DNA from: Lophius americanus
Taxonomy: Eukaryota > Chordata > Actinopteri > Lophiiformes > Lophiidae
DNA: 64,000 nt
Assembly (NCBI GenBank): GCA_037951165.1
Contig: JBBDHG010000014.1
Location: 1,759,501-1,823,500 of the forward strand
Direction of reading: 5' to 3'
Shown here in pieces: positions 1 to 12,882 of the stretch. The number at the start of each line of letters is the position of its first letter. Within the stretch, counting starts at the first letter, position 1. Both the position numbers and the translations under genes were made by a program. Below the pieces are notes generated by a model, which worked only from the letters and a program-made list of their open reading frames with translations, did no database searches and was not told where the DNA came from.

Positions 1-1299
1 GTTTATCACAAAACCTCAAACATTCCCATTTCCGTTTGGAGACCAACAGACATATCTCCTGATGAATGAAACAAACAAGGAGTCTCGCTGAAGACGGAGG
101 AGGGATTCTTTAGGCTGACACTTAACGGTGGGATTACGTAGTGCTCCCTGTTGTGCTTGTACATAAATTATCAAGCGGTGTCTGGAAAACACTTTGTCAA
201 ATAGATTGATGACGGGCTGTCAGTGAGGGAACAAATCTGACTTGGCCGGGGTGAGAGGAAGGGCCTCTCATTCTCATGGGATGTAATGGCTGTTTCTCTC
301 TCTCTCTCTCTCTCTCGCTCTCGCTCTCGCTCTCTCTCTTTCATGCTTGTCTCTCCCTCTCTCTGTGAGTTTGTGTGTTTGTGTTGGATAAAGCAGGAGT
401 AGTCAAAGACTTAGAGGATCACCATGGGAATATGGCAAAGAAGCAAAAGACAAAGAAGTATTTGTGGACATTTCATAATGTGGATGTTTCATCTTCAATA
501 TAAGTGACACGAGGAGACTCAAGTTTACTGGATTTATTTCAAGTCTGCCTCTATATAATCCATGCATACGCATATCTTCAATAAATCAATCCTCATCTTA
601 GGATGCAAGAATTTTATCATCGTAAATGCCTTCCCAAATTTTCATTTTTATAAGTAAGATTCTCTCAAGTTTGTCCTAAAAAGTCTTCGGCAGATGCCCT
701 CATTTTTACACAGAGCACGGAAATGATATAAACTCATATTTACTTTCATGTGTTATGGTGGAAAGCAGAAACCCTCGTGGATAACTCATTACCTAGACAA
801 ATAAAACCAAATCTGTCTGAATACCAATGAAGAGTTGGAAAGTTTTTCTTATTAATTTGGGTGAACCCACCCTCTGAGCGAAGCCCATAGGAAAGGAGAC
901 GAAGATGATTAACTTTTCAGGTGTAGGAAGTCATTGGAAAACAAAAAAAAACACTTAAAGGCTTTAAGTGTGAATATTTATGAAAATGCACCATTAGGTT
1001 CCTGCAGACTTCAGATCAGATCACATGACCGATGTTACAAATGAGACTCTCCAGCTGAGCTGTTGTTTCAGCACGGTCATTAATTAATACAAAAAGGAGA
1101 ATAAAGAATGAATAATGTGAGTGTGTGATTAATATGTGGGAGGTAAGGAAGGGGTTTGGTCTGCTGCAGAATCTGTGCACATGGGGAGAGAAGGAAGGAG
1201 GAAGGGGGGGACAGAGCAGACTGAGGGAGAGAAAGGCAGCAGAGGGGAGGCAGAAGACAGGAGGCTCAGGCGGAATCACAATCAAAAGCCGCAGGAAAA
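1..1299. other. 5' flank of crabp1, no gene seen
   Basis: No coding exon is recognisable. The stretch holds a (TC)n tract at 295-340 and AT-rich unique-looking DNA. A purine-rich block at about 1190-1290 lies directly upstream of the crabp1 start codon and may belong to its promoter or 5' UTR. I could not identify a TATA box or a retinoic acid response element with confidence. Confidence 0.5.
295..340. repeat. (TC)n microsatellite
   Basis: Nearly pure CT dinucleotides, interrupted three times by CG, as seen directly in the sequence. Confidence 0.9.
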
Positions 1300-4200
1300 A
1301 TGTCCAATTTTACAGGCACCTGGAAAATGAAAAGCAGCGAGAATTTTGAAGACTTGCTCAAAACGCTGGGTGAGGACCATTTACTCTTTTTTTATTAAAA
1401 GAAAAAAAACATCCTCATTGGGTTGAATGGGTTTCAGTGAGAGAGGTCCATTATCTATAACTTCCACACATGGTTTATTCTGAAAGGCATGTGGACAAGG
1501 ACAAGGTTGAGTTGTTTTGATATTCAAATGTAAATAGCTGCAAAAATACAAAATACATCAGATCTGATGGACAAAATGAAAAGGGTCTGTCTGGACCTGG
1601 AGTTTATTTGAGATGGTTTGAACACAGCAGCCCGCAAACAGACCAGACAGAGAGCACAGATTACACCTATCATGAAGTCATCTTTATCTGATCCCTATCA
1701 GTTCTTAAGATCCTCTTATTAGTCTTGATATCACTGAAAAACCCGTGACCACCTATCCTACATATGTGAGTCATGGATTTAGGCCCAGGGGATCTACTCA
1801 GATCCTGCAACTGGCCTCCCAGTTTTCTCTAAATTTGCTCCATAAAAGATAGGTTTGTATTTTTTTTTTGTCTGAAAGTGTGTTTGCAGGAAACCGATCT
1901 GACCCTTAAGAGACTTGACCCAAAGTGCATTACAACTGATTTGAATTACAGGATAGGGAAGCCGTGCTCCTCATGGACTGCTGGGAGGGTGAATGGGAAC
2001 CAGACTGAGGCTAACTAGATGTATGATAGTTGTTCCTCTTCTCATTTGAAGAAGTAAAACTATCATGATCTACAGGAGAACTAAACAAACAGGACCAGCG
2101 TACCACTTGTGATGAGAGGGTGCACAGCACTGCACCCTAAATATTTGCAACATCTGCTGATAACAACTGCTGTTACTGCTGAGGATTTTTCAAGAGTAAG
2201 AGTACGACCCGTTTAGCTTGAGACTGCCTGTGGGTAAATACGCTTAGTTTTCACCAACAGTTTTTTTTACCCTGGTTTTGTTGCCGAAGGAAGGCAGAAA
2301 AGATGTCAGATGAAAAATATAAGTGTGAGTGAAGTTAACTTGGGGACACATTGTGAATTAATGTCCAACTACTACTTTTAAGTCTCATTAGCATTTATAA
2401 AACAAGTCAAGTCGTCAGTTTTATTTGGGATGCTCCAAATCAGTTATTTCCAGGCACTTTCCAAAAAGACTAGGTCTAGACTGTCCTCTTTAGTCTACAG
2501 CAACCCAAAAGGTCCGACATCAGCACTTGGCAATTGTGCCAAGAAAAAAAAAGAAAATTGCCTTCTAACAGGAAGACACCTTGAGCAGATCCCGACTCCA
2601 GGTTGAGAGAAAACGAGAGAGGGAAAGGGAGAGAGAGAGGTTTGAGAATCAGAGCAGAGGACAAGTAAAGCAAAGATGAAAATGGCAGCTATAATAATAG
2701 AACTATTATGATTATGTTATAACTACTACAATAACAGCACTATTGATAACATTAATACTAACTCTAACATTATAATTACAACAAAGAAAAACGTGATACA
2801 ACATACTCATGATTCTCCAGCACAGGTGAAGAAAGATATTGACTTAAGGTATTCATTCTATTTTAATTCTTGATCAATTTTCAATATAAAGATTCCAAAG
2901 AGTCTCCGGTATGCAGGAGCACATAGAGTTTTGTGAAAAGATATGGGCTGTTAATTTATGCCTCACATAATCACATCTGAGATGAATCCAATTCACAGAA
3001 TGAGCTACGGTAATAGGTTTCAAAAAACAAATATAAAATGATAAAAGTTCACACCACACTTCAGTGCTGGTTATTCGTAGAAAGTTTTTGTTGGAAGTCG
3101 AACAGTATTTGAGATCTTCCTCCGAAATGAGCCAGACCACAAGAATGAGCCAACAAATCCAACCATGGAAACCAAATTAATAAAAATAAGAAGAAGATAA
3201 TGTAATAACAATACTCTATATCAACAGTCTGTTGATGGCTCACAGCTGGTTCTGTGTGTGTGTGTGTGCGTGTTCTCAGGTGTGAATCCTATGCTACGGA
3301 AGGTTGCGGTGGCAGCTGCATCCAAGCCCCATGTGGAGATCCAGCAGAACGGCGAGCACTTTTACATCAAGACCTCCACCACAGTTCGCACCACAGAGAT
3401 AAACTTTCTCATTGGCGAGGAGTTTAATGAGGAGACGTTGGATGGGAGGAAGTGTAAGGTAGGTATGACATGAGTTTGAATTTTGGATTATGGGCACATT
3501 TTTGTTATGTTTCTATCAATATCTTTGTGATAAATAAACATAGAAATGTAATTTGAATGTTGATGTTATTGAAATTATTATTATTTATTTTTTTAAGAAC
3601 GCTCTTCGTTCCTTAAAAAGCTGAATGTACATAGACAGATAACTTTGTTGATTATTGCAGTTGTATGTTTATACAATAAAACCAATAACAATATGGTCAG
3701 TGGTCCAAAACAGTTAAATAGGTTGCACATAATAAAAATTGTGTAATAATAGTGGTTTAATAGTTAATATAATGGAGTAGTGATGTAATAGTGATTTGAC
3801 TGTATAACAAGTATAGATGGACACACAGAGAGACAGACATATGTAATAGTTGAGTGTTTGCCCTCAGACTTAAAGAAGGTTGAAATTGAGTATTCGGAAA
3901 AACTTCATGACATCTCCTTGGACGATGTCTGGGAATATACAGTTTTATTACAAACCCATGAAATTAAAACAGAAACTCCGAAATTGAACTTTCAAATTGT
4001 GGGAATTCTGCCACCGGATAAGTTAATGACCAATATTAATCAAGACAGCAGAGAATATGCCCCTTAAACTCCAAAAACAAAAGATCCGACATTTCTCATA
4101 ACACACCTCTGACGTGTTTGATGACGTCCTCAGAGATATTTCCCCAGACCCTGGAAAAAGACACCAGAGCCAAACATACCAGGATCCAACACAGGTGGCA

Positions 4201-6613
4201 CAGTGCTCTGTGTGACAAATAAACTTAATATTATGTATAAAATTGCTGGAAATATCCCTTTTAGTCTTGAAGTTTAGTATGTGGAAAAAAAACTAAACTT
4301 AGTAGCACTTTGCTTTACTGCTGACGTGCTGTTAGCCGATGGAACTCAGGTGATAGATATAGATAAACCTCATTAAAGTTCTGATTCTCTGCAGAGTTTG
4401 GCCACATGGGAAACAGAAAACAAGATTTTTTGCAAACAGACTCTGCTCAGTGGTAACGGCCCAAAGACCTTCTGGAGCCGAGAACTCAGAGGGGATGAAC
4501 TCATACTGGTGAGTAGTTGCTAAAGTTTAACCAGAAATATGGTGGCAGAGAGAGACACAGAAATATAAACGACCTCGAACCTTATTGTCCTCACCGCCTC
4601 CATGATTTCTTTGCACATCTATTCCTTTTGGTATTCCTTTTTTTTGATTTAACATAAAATGACATATTGGTCAAGCATATTTTAAAAAGTAAAAGAATCA
4701 GACCTGGATTTTGTGGAAAATAATTTATTAATTACTTAATTACATTAGCTCAACCTTTGGTTAAAGCATGTCAATAGAAAACTATTTGACACTTATTTGA
4801 CTTTTTCGGTTGTATCAAGTTACATGATTCTGTTTAGTAAGTCCTCACCTGCTTCAATATGCCAAAACAATTTTACTTATTGAATAGGATTTACCTAACA
4901 CCCATGGTTAACGCCTCCTCCTCTGGGGTGTCCCACAGGGCGCCATCCTTTGCCACTTATTCTTTAGTATATACATGCTGCCACTGGGTCATATTATATA
5001 CAGGTCCAGTCAAGTGACACACATTTTTTTGTTGAGAAATAGTGATTAGAAATATCCTGAACCAAACAGTTGAGTAGGACATTTAAAGGGTTAATCAAAC
5101 AAGCTCCTTCTCAAGATCGCTTGTTTCTGTTTCTCTTTCGAGAGATCAATAAACGTAGCTTTTCACAAAGCAGCGGCTCCCTAATGCTTTAGTTTCCAAA
5201 CACTTTGCTGTGAAGAAAAATTGCCTCCCACTGAACTTAACGTCTAATGTCTTCACTATCAGCAACTACTGCCAACAAATGCCGTCAGTCTCTCACATCG
5301 CTGCGATGGAATTTCTCCGTAACAACTTTAGTTATTCTTTGAGCATGAACTGCTCTTCTCAGGTCCAGACTTTGACTAGACCACTCCAAAACCCTAATTG
5401 TATCCCTTTTGATCCATTCGAGGTGAACTTATCCCCGAATTGAACTCATTTATGCCGAGTGAGTCTGATGGAGCATTAGACTCATCCGTCCATGGACTAT
5501 TATCGAAGGTCATGAAGGTGTGTGAGGCAAAACTTCAGAAGCGTCTTGATGTTCCTCCTGGTCAGCACGGGCTTTCAACACACGCCGTTCAACCTTGGAT
5601 GCCATCTTTTCCCCCGTGTCTTTTAAATACAGGAGCCAGGAGGACTGGTATTTATTGAGGTGGGAGAGGCCCGCAGTTCCTTGGATGTTGTCCTTTGATC
5701 TTTTGTGTCTTTCTGTATGAGCCTTCATCGTGCCACTGGAGGCATTTTAGAAGGTGGCCCACTTCTGGTTCAGGGTTCACTTTGTCTTTTCCATTTGAAG
5801 AGTGTCAGAGCGAAAATGCTCTATCTATGTGATGATGTGACTGAACAGGACTGGCCGGAATCAGGTCTGCGTGTTTCTAGTCGAGCTGGGGTATCAACAC
5901 TTTCTTTAATTTATTTCTTTATTCCGAATATAAGAGAGCAGATCTTTCATAACATAAGCCCAGCATGAATGAGATGACCGAATAGAATTAACCAAAAGGT
6001 TCCCATCCGGAACTTGTCTTTCGTGTTAAATTTTATTTTAAGATCCCACACAGTTAAATATTAGATACCTTCTTAAAAGTAGAAGAGAACATGAGGGGTC
6101 CAATACTTTTTCACAGCACTGTACACTATATTACACTGATACTTACTTTATTGATCTGGAAGGAGATCCTCATGGATACAGAACATGAGAATCTATGAAT
6201 GCCATATATAGATTTTAGAGCAGTGCTTCCTTAACTTTTTCAATGATGTACTTCTTACTTTAAAAAAAGTTATTCTTATTTGCTCACTGACAGCTACATA
6301 ATACATTTCAATTCTTATTTTTGTCATTATATACAATAAGATTTTAATCTCCGTGTTTTGAAGAATATTCTTCCTGTTCAAAATGAACATGGCCGCTTCT
6401 GTTGTGCAAAATGGAATGTGGCGTATTTGACTTAAATTTGCATGTTTATTCAACATGTTTTTTTTATTTTTTAAATTATGCATTGATATTTTTTCTTTCA
6501 TGTATTGAAAGCGGTAGGCGTCTTTGAGTTAGAAGATTAGAATATATTTGAAACTATAGCACAAATAGAATTTAAAGGATTAAAAATATAAGAGAACATA
6601 AAGATGAGTAATT

Positions 6614-6644
<31 letters not shown>

Positions 6645-6842
6645 CATTTAATTTATAATGCACTTTACATTTGGATCAAATCGCAAAATGCTTCTTTGTT
6701 CAAAATTGTTTATTCACTTTTATCTGTTTGTTTAATGTAAATAAAAACATTTGCTCCAGCTTAAACACATGATTATTTCCACGTATTCTTGCTATCTGTT
6801 GATCTGATTTTGTTCGAATTTGGTGTATGAATCAATTCGTGG

Positions 6843-6899
<57 letters not shown>

Positions 6900-9737
6900 T
6901 ATAAAGATACATATATATATTATAAACAAGATTTACAGGTTATACACACATTGTTTTTTATAGTTCATATTTTATTAACTAGGAGGAGCTTTTTTTTTTT
7001 TTTTTTTTTTAGAAAAGACACAGAAGTGCTCTCGGCTGGAGAGCAAATTAAATCTATCGCTTAATCATGACACGAGAATGAGATCAGAAGTAGAAATCCA
7101 AACTGGACAGATGGTCAGAGGGGTTGGGTGTTGATAGGGATGTGACACAGTGAAATGATCTGGTCAATATTTTTACAAATCACAAAGTAGTTTCTAGGAA
7201 ATGTTCTGCATTCTCATGGGGGGAGAACACACATATCCCGTCTTTCCTTCTTTGGCCAAAACACATAAAATATCAGGATTCATTGTTTATTATTTTAATC
7301 ACCGTTTTGACCAGCCAAACCAAAAAGAAAAAAATCCTCAATAAAATACATTAAGACATATTTTCATTACGCTCTTAGTGCAAACCATTGGTCCGACTCT
7401 ACAAAGGCGAGTTTTGTTTTTCTTGGTCATTTGAGGTTGATCTGATGACGCAATTTGCTGTATGATCCAAATCAACAAAGGGGAAAACACACGGGAGGCA
7501 CAGAAAGGCTGAAAAGAGGTGAATTATATGTTACAGTTTGCAGTGAAACCTATTCAGGGGCGCCACGGGGAAACTTAATCTAAATTTCAAAAGGCACATT
7601 CCACAAACTGTGCGTTTGTTATGAGACAGCACTTCATGATCCATCAGAAACACTCAATTCAAGACCAGGACGAAGCAGGTTTGTTCTGTAAACATCTGGG
7701 CCTGCTTGGATTTATTTGCCAGATGGACAACAAAGCTGAGTCCAGCCAGGCTGTGATGTAGGTCTACTTTTTACTGTGACTCACTGCAGAAGGGCAATCA
7801 TTTTAGAACTGAATGCAGGTTTTCAGACAGACCGGGAACAAAGCTTTGAACGGGGCTAAATGTGTTTTTATTCAGGGTAAGGGTGTGTCTGTCTGTCCTG
7901 TCTGCAGTTAAGTGATATGGGCTGTAATCGAATAGGCATGTGGGCTGAACCATAGCAGGGAATAGAATCATCCATTGAGGGGGTCGGAGATATTCCCTGT
8001 TATTCTGAAATAAGCCCAAAACTTGATCACATTCCACTATTAATTCCACTGGGCAGTTTTAAATGGTGATGGAACTGGAATAAGACTTAAAAGTTGAACC
8101 ATCAGAAATGGACTCATTCATACGGATAAACCTGCCAATATGTTGCTGACACACTGACGGAGACGTGAGAAAAATACAACAGAAGATGCACAAAGCGATG
8201 ATAAAACGGCCATTAAAAGGATATAAAGTTTAAAAATAATATTTATCCCGCCTCTTATTTTCTGGGTCACATGTCCACCGGTGGACAACAGCAACACATA
8301 TTTATTAAAACTATAAAGAAAATTCTTAACTCAATATCGATAATCGACCATTTTGGGTGTAGAAGGAGTATCCCCTCCATGGATGCAGTGTAGTTTGTTA
8401 TAATATCAGAGAGAATTGAGAAATTCATCTAAATAATACACTTCAGGATCAGAACGGAAGATCAGTGTCAAGATCTTTTAGTTTTTTTAAGATCACAAGA
8501 TAGGGTATTTAAAATCGGTTCTGTAAATTACACAACCTACTTGATGGATTCATGCTGATACCGATAGGATTGAGGCTTTTTATCTTGCCAGTATTGCCAA
8601 TTTCTTCTTCAAAACAAACTAATAATGATATTTAAGGGATTTCCAGATCCTGGGAATCCTGAGTTTTCATGGCCAAGTCATAATATGACAGTCAAACTAG
8701 CATGGGACTAGGTGGGATGACCTAATGGGGAAAGTGAGATACCTTGGTGGAGGTCTGCGCTCCCTGAGTGCTGTCTAGTGTGGAATTGGGATTTTAAATA
8801 CAACACAGAATTATTGAGTAATGTACATGCGTGACACAGCTAGAATGGAGGATTTTAACAAACGCTTCACGTCAACTAGAGAAGTCAAAAAAGGTTCATT
8901 TTTACCTTGTTTATTATACATCTGTAATCGTTTAAGCTCATCTAGGTAGTTGTCAGTTTCAAACCGGTTGGATCAGATTTCAACGAACACCACCTACAGC
9001 TTTATTGTCCACGGACAGGGTGGAAACCCTCTACACGTTGTTCTGGTAGTGCACCAATACGCTGCTGCTTGCATTAATTCATCTCCGGGGAAATACAGCA
9101 TATCTTGAGAAAGAGTCCCTCCCAAGTCCACAGAGGAATGTCATTGATCCACCAGCATGAACCTAAGACAAATGCACATGTACTTGAGTAAGTTCATCTG
9201 CATTGGCTGAGCAGACGAGGAAATTAGACTCCCAAAAAGATAGATGGAGTGCTGAGTGAAGAAAACATGTGGCAACTTAGTGCACTCATTCTTATCTAAG
9301 ATGGGTGGGCTGTTATGACTATTTGGAAAGTCCACAGTGAAGTAGGGAGAGGACAAAGGCTTTTGGATGCCGGACCAACCTTTTAATTAACCAGGCGTTG
9401 AACCACATATTTCCTTTACTGTTCCAGCCAGGAAATATTGATTTTTTTGAAAAGAGTAGTGGAGCCCCGTATTGACTATTTATGATGCGAGTAGAGGCAG
9501 ATAAAAACCTTGAGGCTGTGATTGTGTTAGGGTTCCAGCTGAAATGTGGCTACACCTTGGACCTTAGATTGAACCTTCCCATTGTTCCAAAGTTAGTGAA
9601 GATCGGTGAAATAGATATAGAAGATATTCCTACTGATTGAGAGATAATCAGATCTTTTTTCTTCTTCTTCTCGAATCTCATTTCAGATCTTTGGTGCAGA
9701 TGATGTGATTTGCAAGAGGGTCTATGTAAAAGCATAG
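1300..9737 (+). CDS. crabp1: Cellular retinoic acid binding protein 1 (four exons)
   Basis: Cytosolic intracellular lipid-binding protein that binds all-trans retinoic acid and buffers its delivery and breakdown. Exons are 1300-1369, 3280-3458, 4395-4508 and 9687-9737, all with GT..AG borders. Their lengths (70, 179, 114, 51 bp) follow the family pattern and join to 137 codons plus TAG. The protein opens MSNFTGTWKMKSSENFEDLL and exon 2 carries the hallmark KVAVAAASKP and STTVRTTEINF. The retinoate-contacting residues known in the family are kept: Arg of FWSREL, and Arg and Tyr of CKRVYV. CRABP1 is favoured over CRABP2 because exon 3 ends DELIL and exon 4 has FGADDV. The usual C-terminal Arg-Glu is replaced by Lys-Ala. 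Intron 3 is 5.2 kb and holds a Tc1 remnant, a LINE fragment and microsatellites. The a or b teleost paralogue cannot be decided from sequence alone. It converges on sin3a. Confidence 0.96.
3858..4067 (+). other. Unidentified 69-codon open frame in crabp1 intron 2
   Basis: An open frame rich in Glu, Lys, Asp and Thr lies inside crabp1 intron 2 on the sense strand, just after a TTTGCCCTCAG acceptor-like string. It ends in TAA. Composition looks more coding-like than the surrounding AT-rich intron (for example KKVEIEYSEK and ISLDDVWEYT), but I recognise no family. It may be a remnant of a mobile element or retrocopy, a cryptic exon or chance. Confidence 0.25.
4900..4995 (+). mobile_element. LINE reverse transcriptase fragment
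   Basis: The plus-strand translation reads SSGVPQGAILCHLFFSIYML, matching the non-LTR retrotransposon reverse transcriptase block GVPQGSILGPLLFSxYMLPLG. Only this short piece survives in crabp1 intron 3. Clade is uncertain; L2/CR1-like is likely. Confidence 0.7.
5205..6123 (-). mobile_element. Degraded Tc1/mariner-type DNA transposon, family 1
   Basis: The left end has CTGTGAAGAAAAATTGCC and the right end CAATACTTTTTCACAGCACT, imperfect inverted termini of the widespread fish Tc1 family whose ends read GTGAAAAAGTATTTGCCCC. Internal text at 5362-5395 and 5660-5800 matches that family's transposase region read from the minus strand. Frameshifts and deletions leave no intact transposase. It lies in crabp1 intron 3. 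Related copies occur at 45978-46543 and 51395-51902. Confidence 0.75.
6124..6182. mobile_element. Possible LINE 3' tail remnant
   Basis: The text TTACTTTATTGATCTGGAAGG resembles the common fish LINE tail TTTATTGATCCCxxAGGGAAATT. The piece is short and abuts the Tc1 remnant. Confidence 0.35.
6619..6700 (-). mobile_element. L2-like LINE/SINE 3' tail with (ATT)n
   Basis: An (AAT)n run is followed by TTATAATGCACTTTACATTTGG and nearby text. The same text occurs in reverse complement at 51975-52045, so the two are inverted copies of one 3'-tail repeat. The tail pattern (AGCACTTTGxG..AAAGTGC..TATTATTATT) is typical of fish L2-type elements and the SINEs that use them. Confidence 0.65.
6846..6895. 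repeat. (GA)n microsatellite
   Basis: About 25 uninterrupted AG dinucleotides in crabp1 intron 3. Confidence 0.95.
6990..7010. repeat. Poly-T tract
   Basis: About 21 consecutive T residues; possibly the A-tail of a minus-strand retroposed sequence. Confidence 0.9.
8640..8795. repeat. Probable dispersed fish repeat fragment
   Basis: The segment CTTGGTGGAGGTCTGCGCTC followed by CTGAGTGCTGTCTAGT resembles a dispersed repeat common in teleost introns. I cannot assign the class. Confidence 0.3.
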
Positions 9738-9853
9738 AAATCCATGTGTCAACATCTGAAGAGTCAACGTGAGAATTTCTTAATAAAAAAAAAGAAAAGA
9801 AAAGTGTTTTTTGCTTGTTCCCTTTTGTAAACATGTTTTTTTTCTAGATATTA

Positions 9854-9859
9854 AATAAA
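9854..9859 (+). terminator. crabp1 polyadenylation signal
   Basis: AATAAA lies 117 nt after the crabp1 TAG stop, and T-rich DNA follows. It is the first canonical signal downstream of the stop and gives a short 3' UTR. Confidence 0.7.
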
Positions 9860-9978
9860 CAAAGAATAATGACTTCTCTTTATTTTTACAAGGCATTTTT
9901 AAACATATTCATTAATGAAGTACAAAAACTATTGAACTGATGAATATACCGCCCCTCAAAGTGTTGTATCAGACACAC

Positions 9979-9980
<2 letters not shown>

Positions 9981-10014
<34 letters not shown>
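9981..10014. repeat. (GT)n microsatellite
   Basis: About 16 GT dinucleotides, directly visible. Confidence 0.95.
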
Positions 10015-10019
<5 letters not shown>

Positions 10020-10124
10020 TTTCATTCATCCAGGTCAAAGTAAATAAAGTTCAGTCAGAAGACCAGATGCTGCTGATTCAACCTCAGAGAATCAGAAAAG
10101 ATTCCAATAGATTTTAGTTTTGGT

Positions 10125-10365
10125 CTGGTAGGAGAGGCAGCAGTTGAAGTGATTCAGACATCTGATCAGGACCTCAACCACCAGGTTTTCCAAGCACATC
10201 CGAGACCCCAGACCACAGACCCACATGAGACTTCTCATCAGCACCCAAGGATCCCCCTGGAATGAGCAGGTGTGTGCTAATGGGGAAAGGAACATCCAGA
10301 ATAACCTGCCACCATAATCTGACCCTGGATAACAAGAAGTGGAAATGGAATGGAATAGGTGAAAA
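10125..10365 (+). mobile_element. LINE 3'-end fragment
   Basis: The order of motifs (GACATCTGATCAGGACC.., ACCACCAGGTTTTCCAAGCA, CCCCTGGAATGAGCAGG, CCTGGATAA..AAGTGGAAATGG) matches the degenerate 3' end of a very common fish LINE, typically GAGGTGTTCCAGGCACGTCC ... GGATAAGCGGAAGAAAATGG. A second copy lies at 40650-40874. Clade is uncertain; RTE/Rex-like is possible. Confidence 0.6.
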
Positions 10366-10886
10366 TTTGTATCTCTAAGGACAGACTATTATTTAGCTGT
10401 TATACAAACAAATCGTGAAAAACAAACCTAGCTGCTGAGATAATGGAACAGGACTCTCCTACAGTTATAGAAATACATCTTAGAAGGGCACCATTCATTT
10501 TAGGATCTTTGGGGGGGGGGGAGAAAGGTGCGTTTTCTACCGGGTTCCATTTGATTTTTTCTACATAAACTAGTGGAGAGTTCAGTAGAAAAAAGAAAAG
10601 AAAAATCTAGGAACATTGGAACTCAACGGCAGAAAGAGAAAGAAAGTCTTGAGCAAGCTTGTGTGTATTTAATGGATAGTTTAATGCCAAACAACATACT
10701 AACACTCATATGTACAAGAGAAGGGACACATAAAATGGGGTACAAACCATGTTTTTTGTTACAATCATCTCTGCAGGTCTCCCTGTTGGGCTCCACATTA
10801 AAGCAAAGTCCTTACATCAAACTAAAAACCCCAGTCGTCGACTGTTTGAATATTGTATCTACCAGTTTGGGTTGCTACCAATGGTT

Positions 10887-11180
10887 TTACCATTGACATA
10901 CAGTTGGAACAAAAATTATTTAACCACCATTGTGTATTAGGTTTACCGGCAACATATACTATTTATAAGCTCTTTGGAAAAAAAACCCAAATACTATCAA
11001 CCGATGTTACACCTGTTTCTATGAAATACAATTAACTGTGCTTTTCTCCTGACTACTAATGTGCGTTTCTGACAGCTTTTCTGTGGTATCTTAGCCAATT
11101 CCTCATGGGCACACACTTCCTTTTTTTGAAATGTTCCTTGGTTCATGTTCTGCCACCGTAGGGTGTTCTTTAAATCATCT
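10887..11180. mobile_element. Possible Tc1-like remnant
   Basis: Starts with ACAGTTGGAACAAAAATTATT and includes GTATCTTAGCCAATTCCTCA, wording close to that of fish Tc1 elements with long termini. The rest is too degraded to place the other end. Confidence 0.4.
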
Positions 11181-11732
11181 GCTCAACAGAACAAAACCCC
11201 AAATCTCCCGTGTCTTATCTAAATTGTTTTGGGTCAGCAGTGGTGTACGTCTTTGGGTCCAGGATGGGTCCCTGGTGTTAATTAAAGCATGAATGTAAAA
11301 AAACCTTTGGGACACTATTGCTTTAAAAATCCGATTTACAGAAGTGTCTCTGATGAGGGATACAGGGGTGGAATACCAGACTGCAAAAGCCAATTAAGTG
11401 TCTTAAGTCATTAAAAGTAGCTTTTTTGGCTGAATATGAAAAATGAAAAACCTTGACATTTGTTTTATTTGGCAATTGAAACAGTTCTTGTTTTTTTTGG
11501 TTATGGAAATTGATAGTTTGATGCCAATAAACCCGATATAGAATTGGATTTCAACAATGTTGCGTCCAACAGTAAACTGAGATGGGGACATTGATGTAGC
11601 CCTTTTATTGAATATTTTGTCTGTTTTTCTGAAATAATGTTGGGCCTGTTTCATGAAACACACAGTGGGCTGTGCGGTGAGGGATACTTTCCATCTGTCA
11701 TTTCCTACAGAATCATCTGGGGCAAAATTCAC

Positions 11733-11738
11733 TTTATT
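11733..11738 (-). terminator. Candidate sin3a polyadenylation signal
   Basis: TTTATT on the plus strand reads AATAAA on the minus strand, about 1.15 kb after the sin3a stop. I saw no closer AATAAA or ATTAAA. This implies a 3' UTR of about 1.2 kb. Confidence 0.4.
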
Positions 11739-12882
11739 GAACAAAGTACAGAGGAGAAAACGGCAATGAAAACATGGATTATGCTACTCTTTTGTATTTC
11801 AATTAGACAAACAAAGTGGTTGCTTTGATTAATGTCGACTGACGGAATTATTGCTTGTTTTCTTGGCTGACAGCGATGTCTCCTTGGGTGACACATTCTA
11901 AGGCTGAACCTGCTACACACACACTAACTTATTGGTTAAGTTCAAACAGAACAATCTTTGAAAAAACTTTTTAAAAAGGGGAAATTGCTGCTCAGCTACA
12001 TTCAATCATCTTCAAAAACCACCAGTGAGAATGATGCCAACGACTGAAGGCGGAAATACACATAAAACGAATGGAAACACAAATGTAACAAATACTGTAT
12101 GCCCGACACAATAAACGCATCGCAAAGGAAAACGACCTCTGATCAATATCCTTTTGTAAAAAAAAAAAAAAAGTTTCGATTTTGCATTTTCTTAATAAAT
12201 GTCTATCTGATAAAAAATCTAGATATAAACAACATATTTACACGAAGTGTGTGAGCGGTCATAAATTATTGTCCTCAATACATACCGCTGCTATTGTGCT
12301 AATGCCAAACCTGTTCCCAGCAGTTGCCAGAGATCTTGAATAAATACAGTATGTATAGTGCTGTATCACACCTTCACCACCAAAAAGGAATTTACAGCTT
12401 GAAGTCTGACATCAACCATTTCTGCAGAAGTAAGAGGTACTTGTTCTCTCTGATGAAATACAACGGGCGGTGAATATTTCAATATCATGACAATGATCAC
12501 GTGGCTTTAAAAACACTTAACCTTGTTCAGTTGCTTGATGTTTGTTGTGAAATGCATGACTTTTACATGATTTTCTCTGTGTCAGTCTCGTGTAAAATTC
12601 CTCATAGGATTATTGGGACAGGCGGATATTTTCCAATATAGGGAGCGCAAAGAGAAAACACGTCTGGCAGAATTGGAAAGTGAAAGTTAGAATCCAACGT
12701 CTGGAATCTGTTCCGACACATTCACACAAAAAACGAAACATTGAAATCCTTCTTAAATGCTGGAAACGTGATCTAAGGATTTTTTGGTAACCGAGTCCAG
12801 TAACAGCAGGCTGGAAAATAAAATGTTCTTCAAGCTTCTTGTTCTTTGAAGATGGCCATGGTTTATCTTTTGATAAGAGAAC

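Larger units (their letters stand above)
9860..12882. other. crabp1-sin3a convergent intergenic region
   Basis: Two genes face each other here. The stretch holds a (GT)n tract, a LINE 3' end, a poly-G run near 10512, a probable Tc1 remnant and the probable sin3a 3' UTR (about 11733-12882). No further gene is recognisable. Confidence 0.5.
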
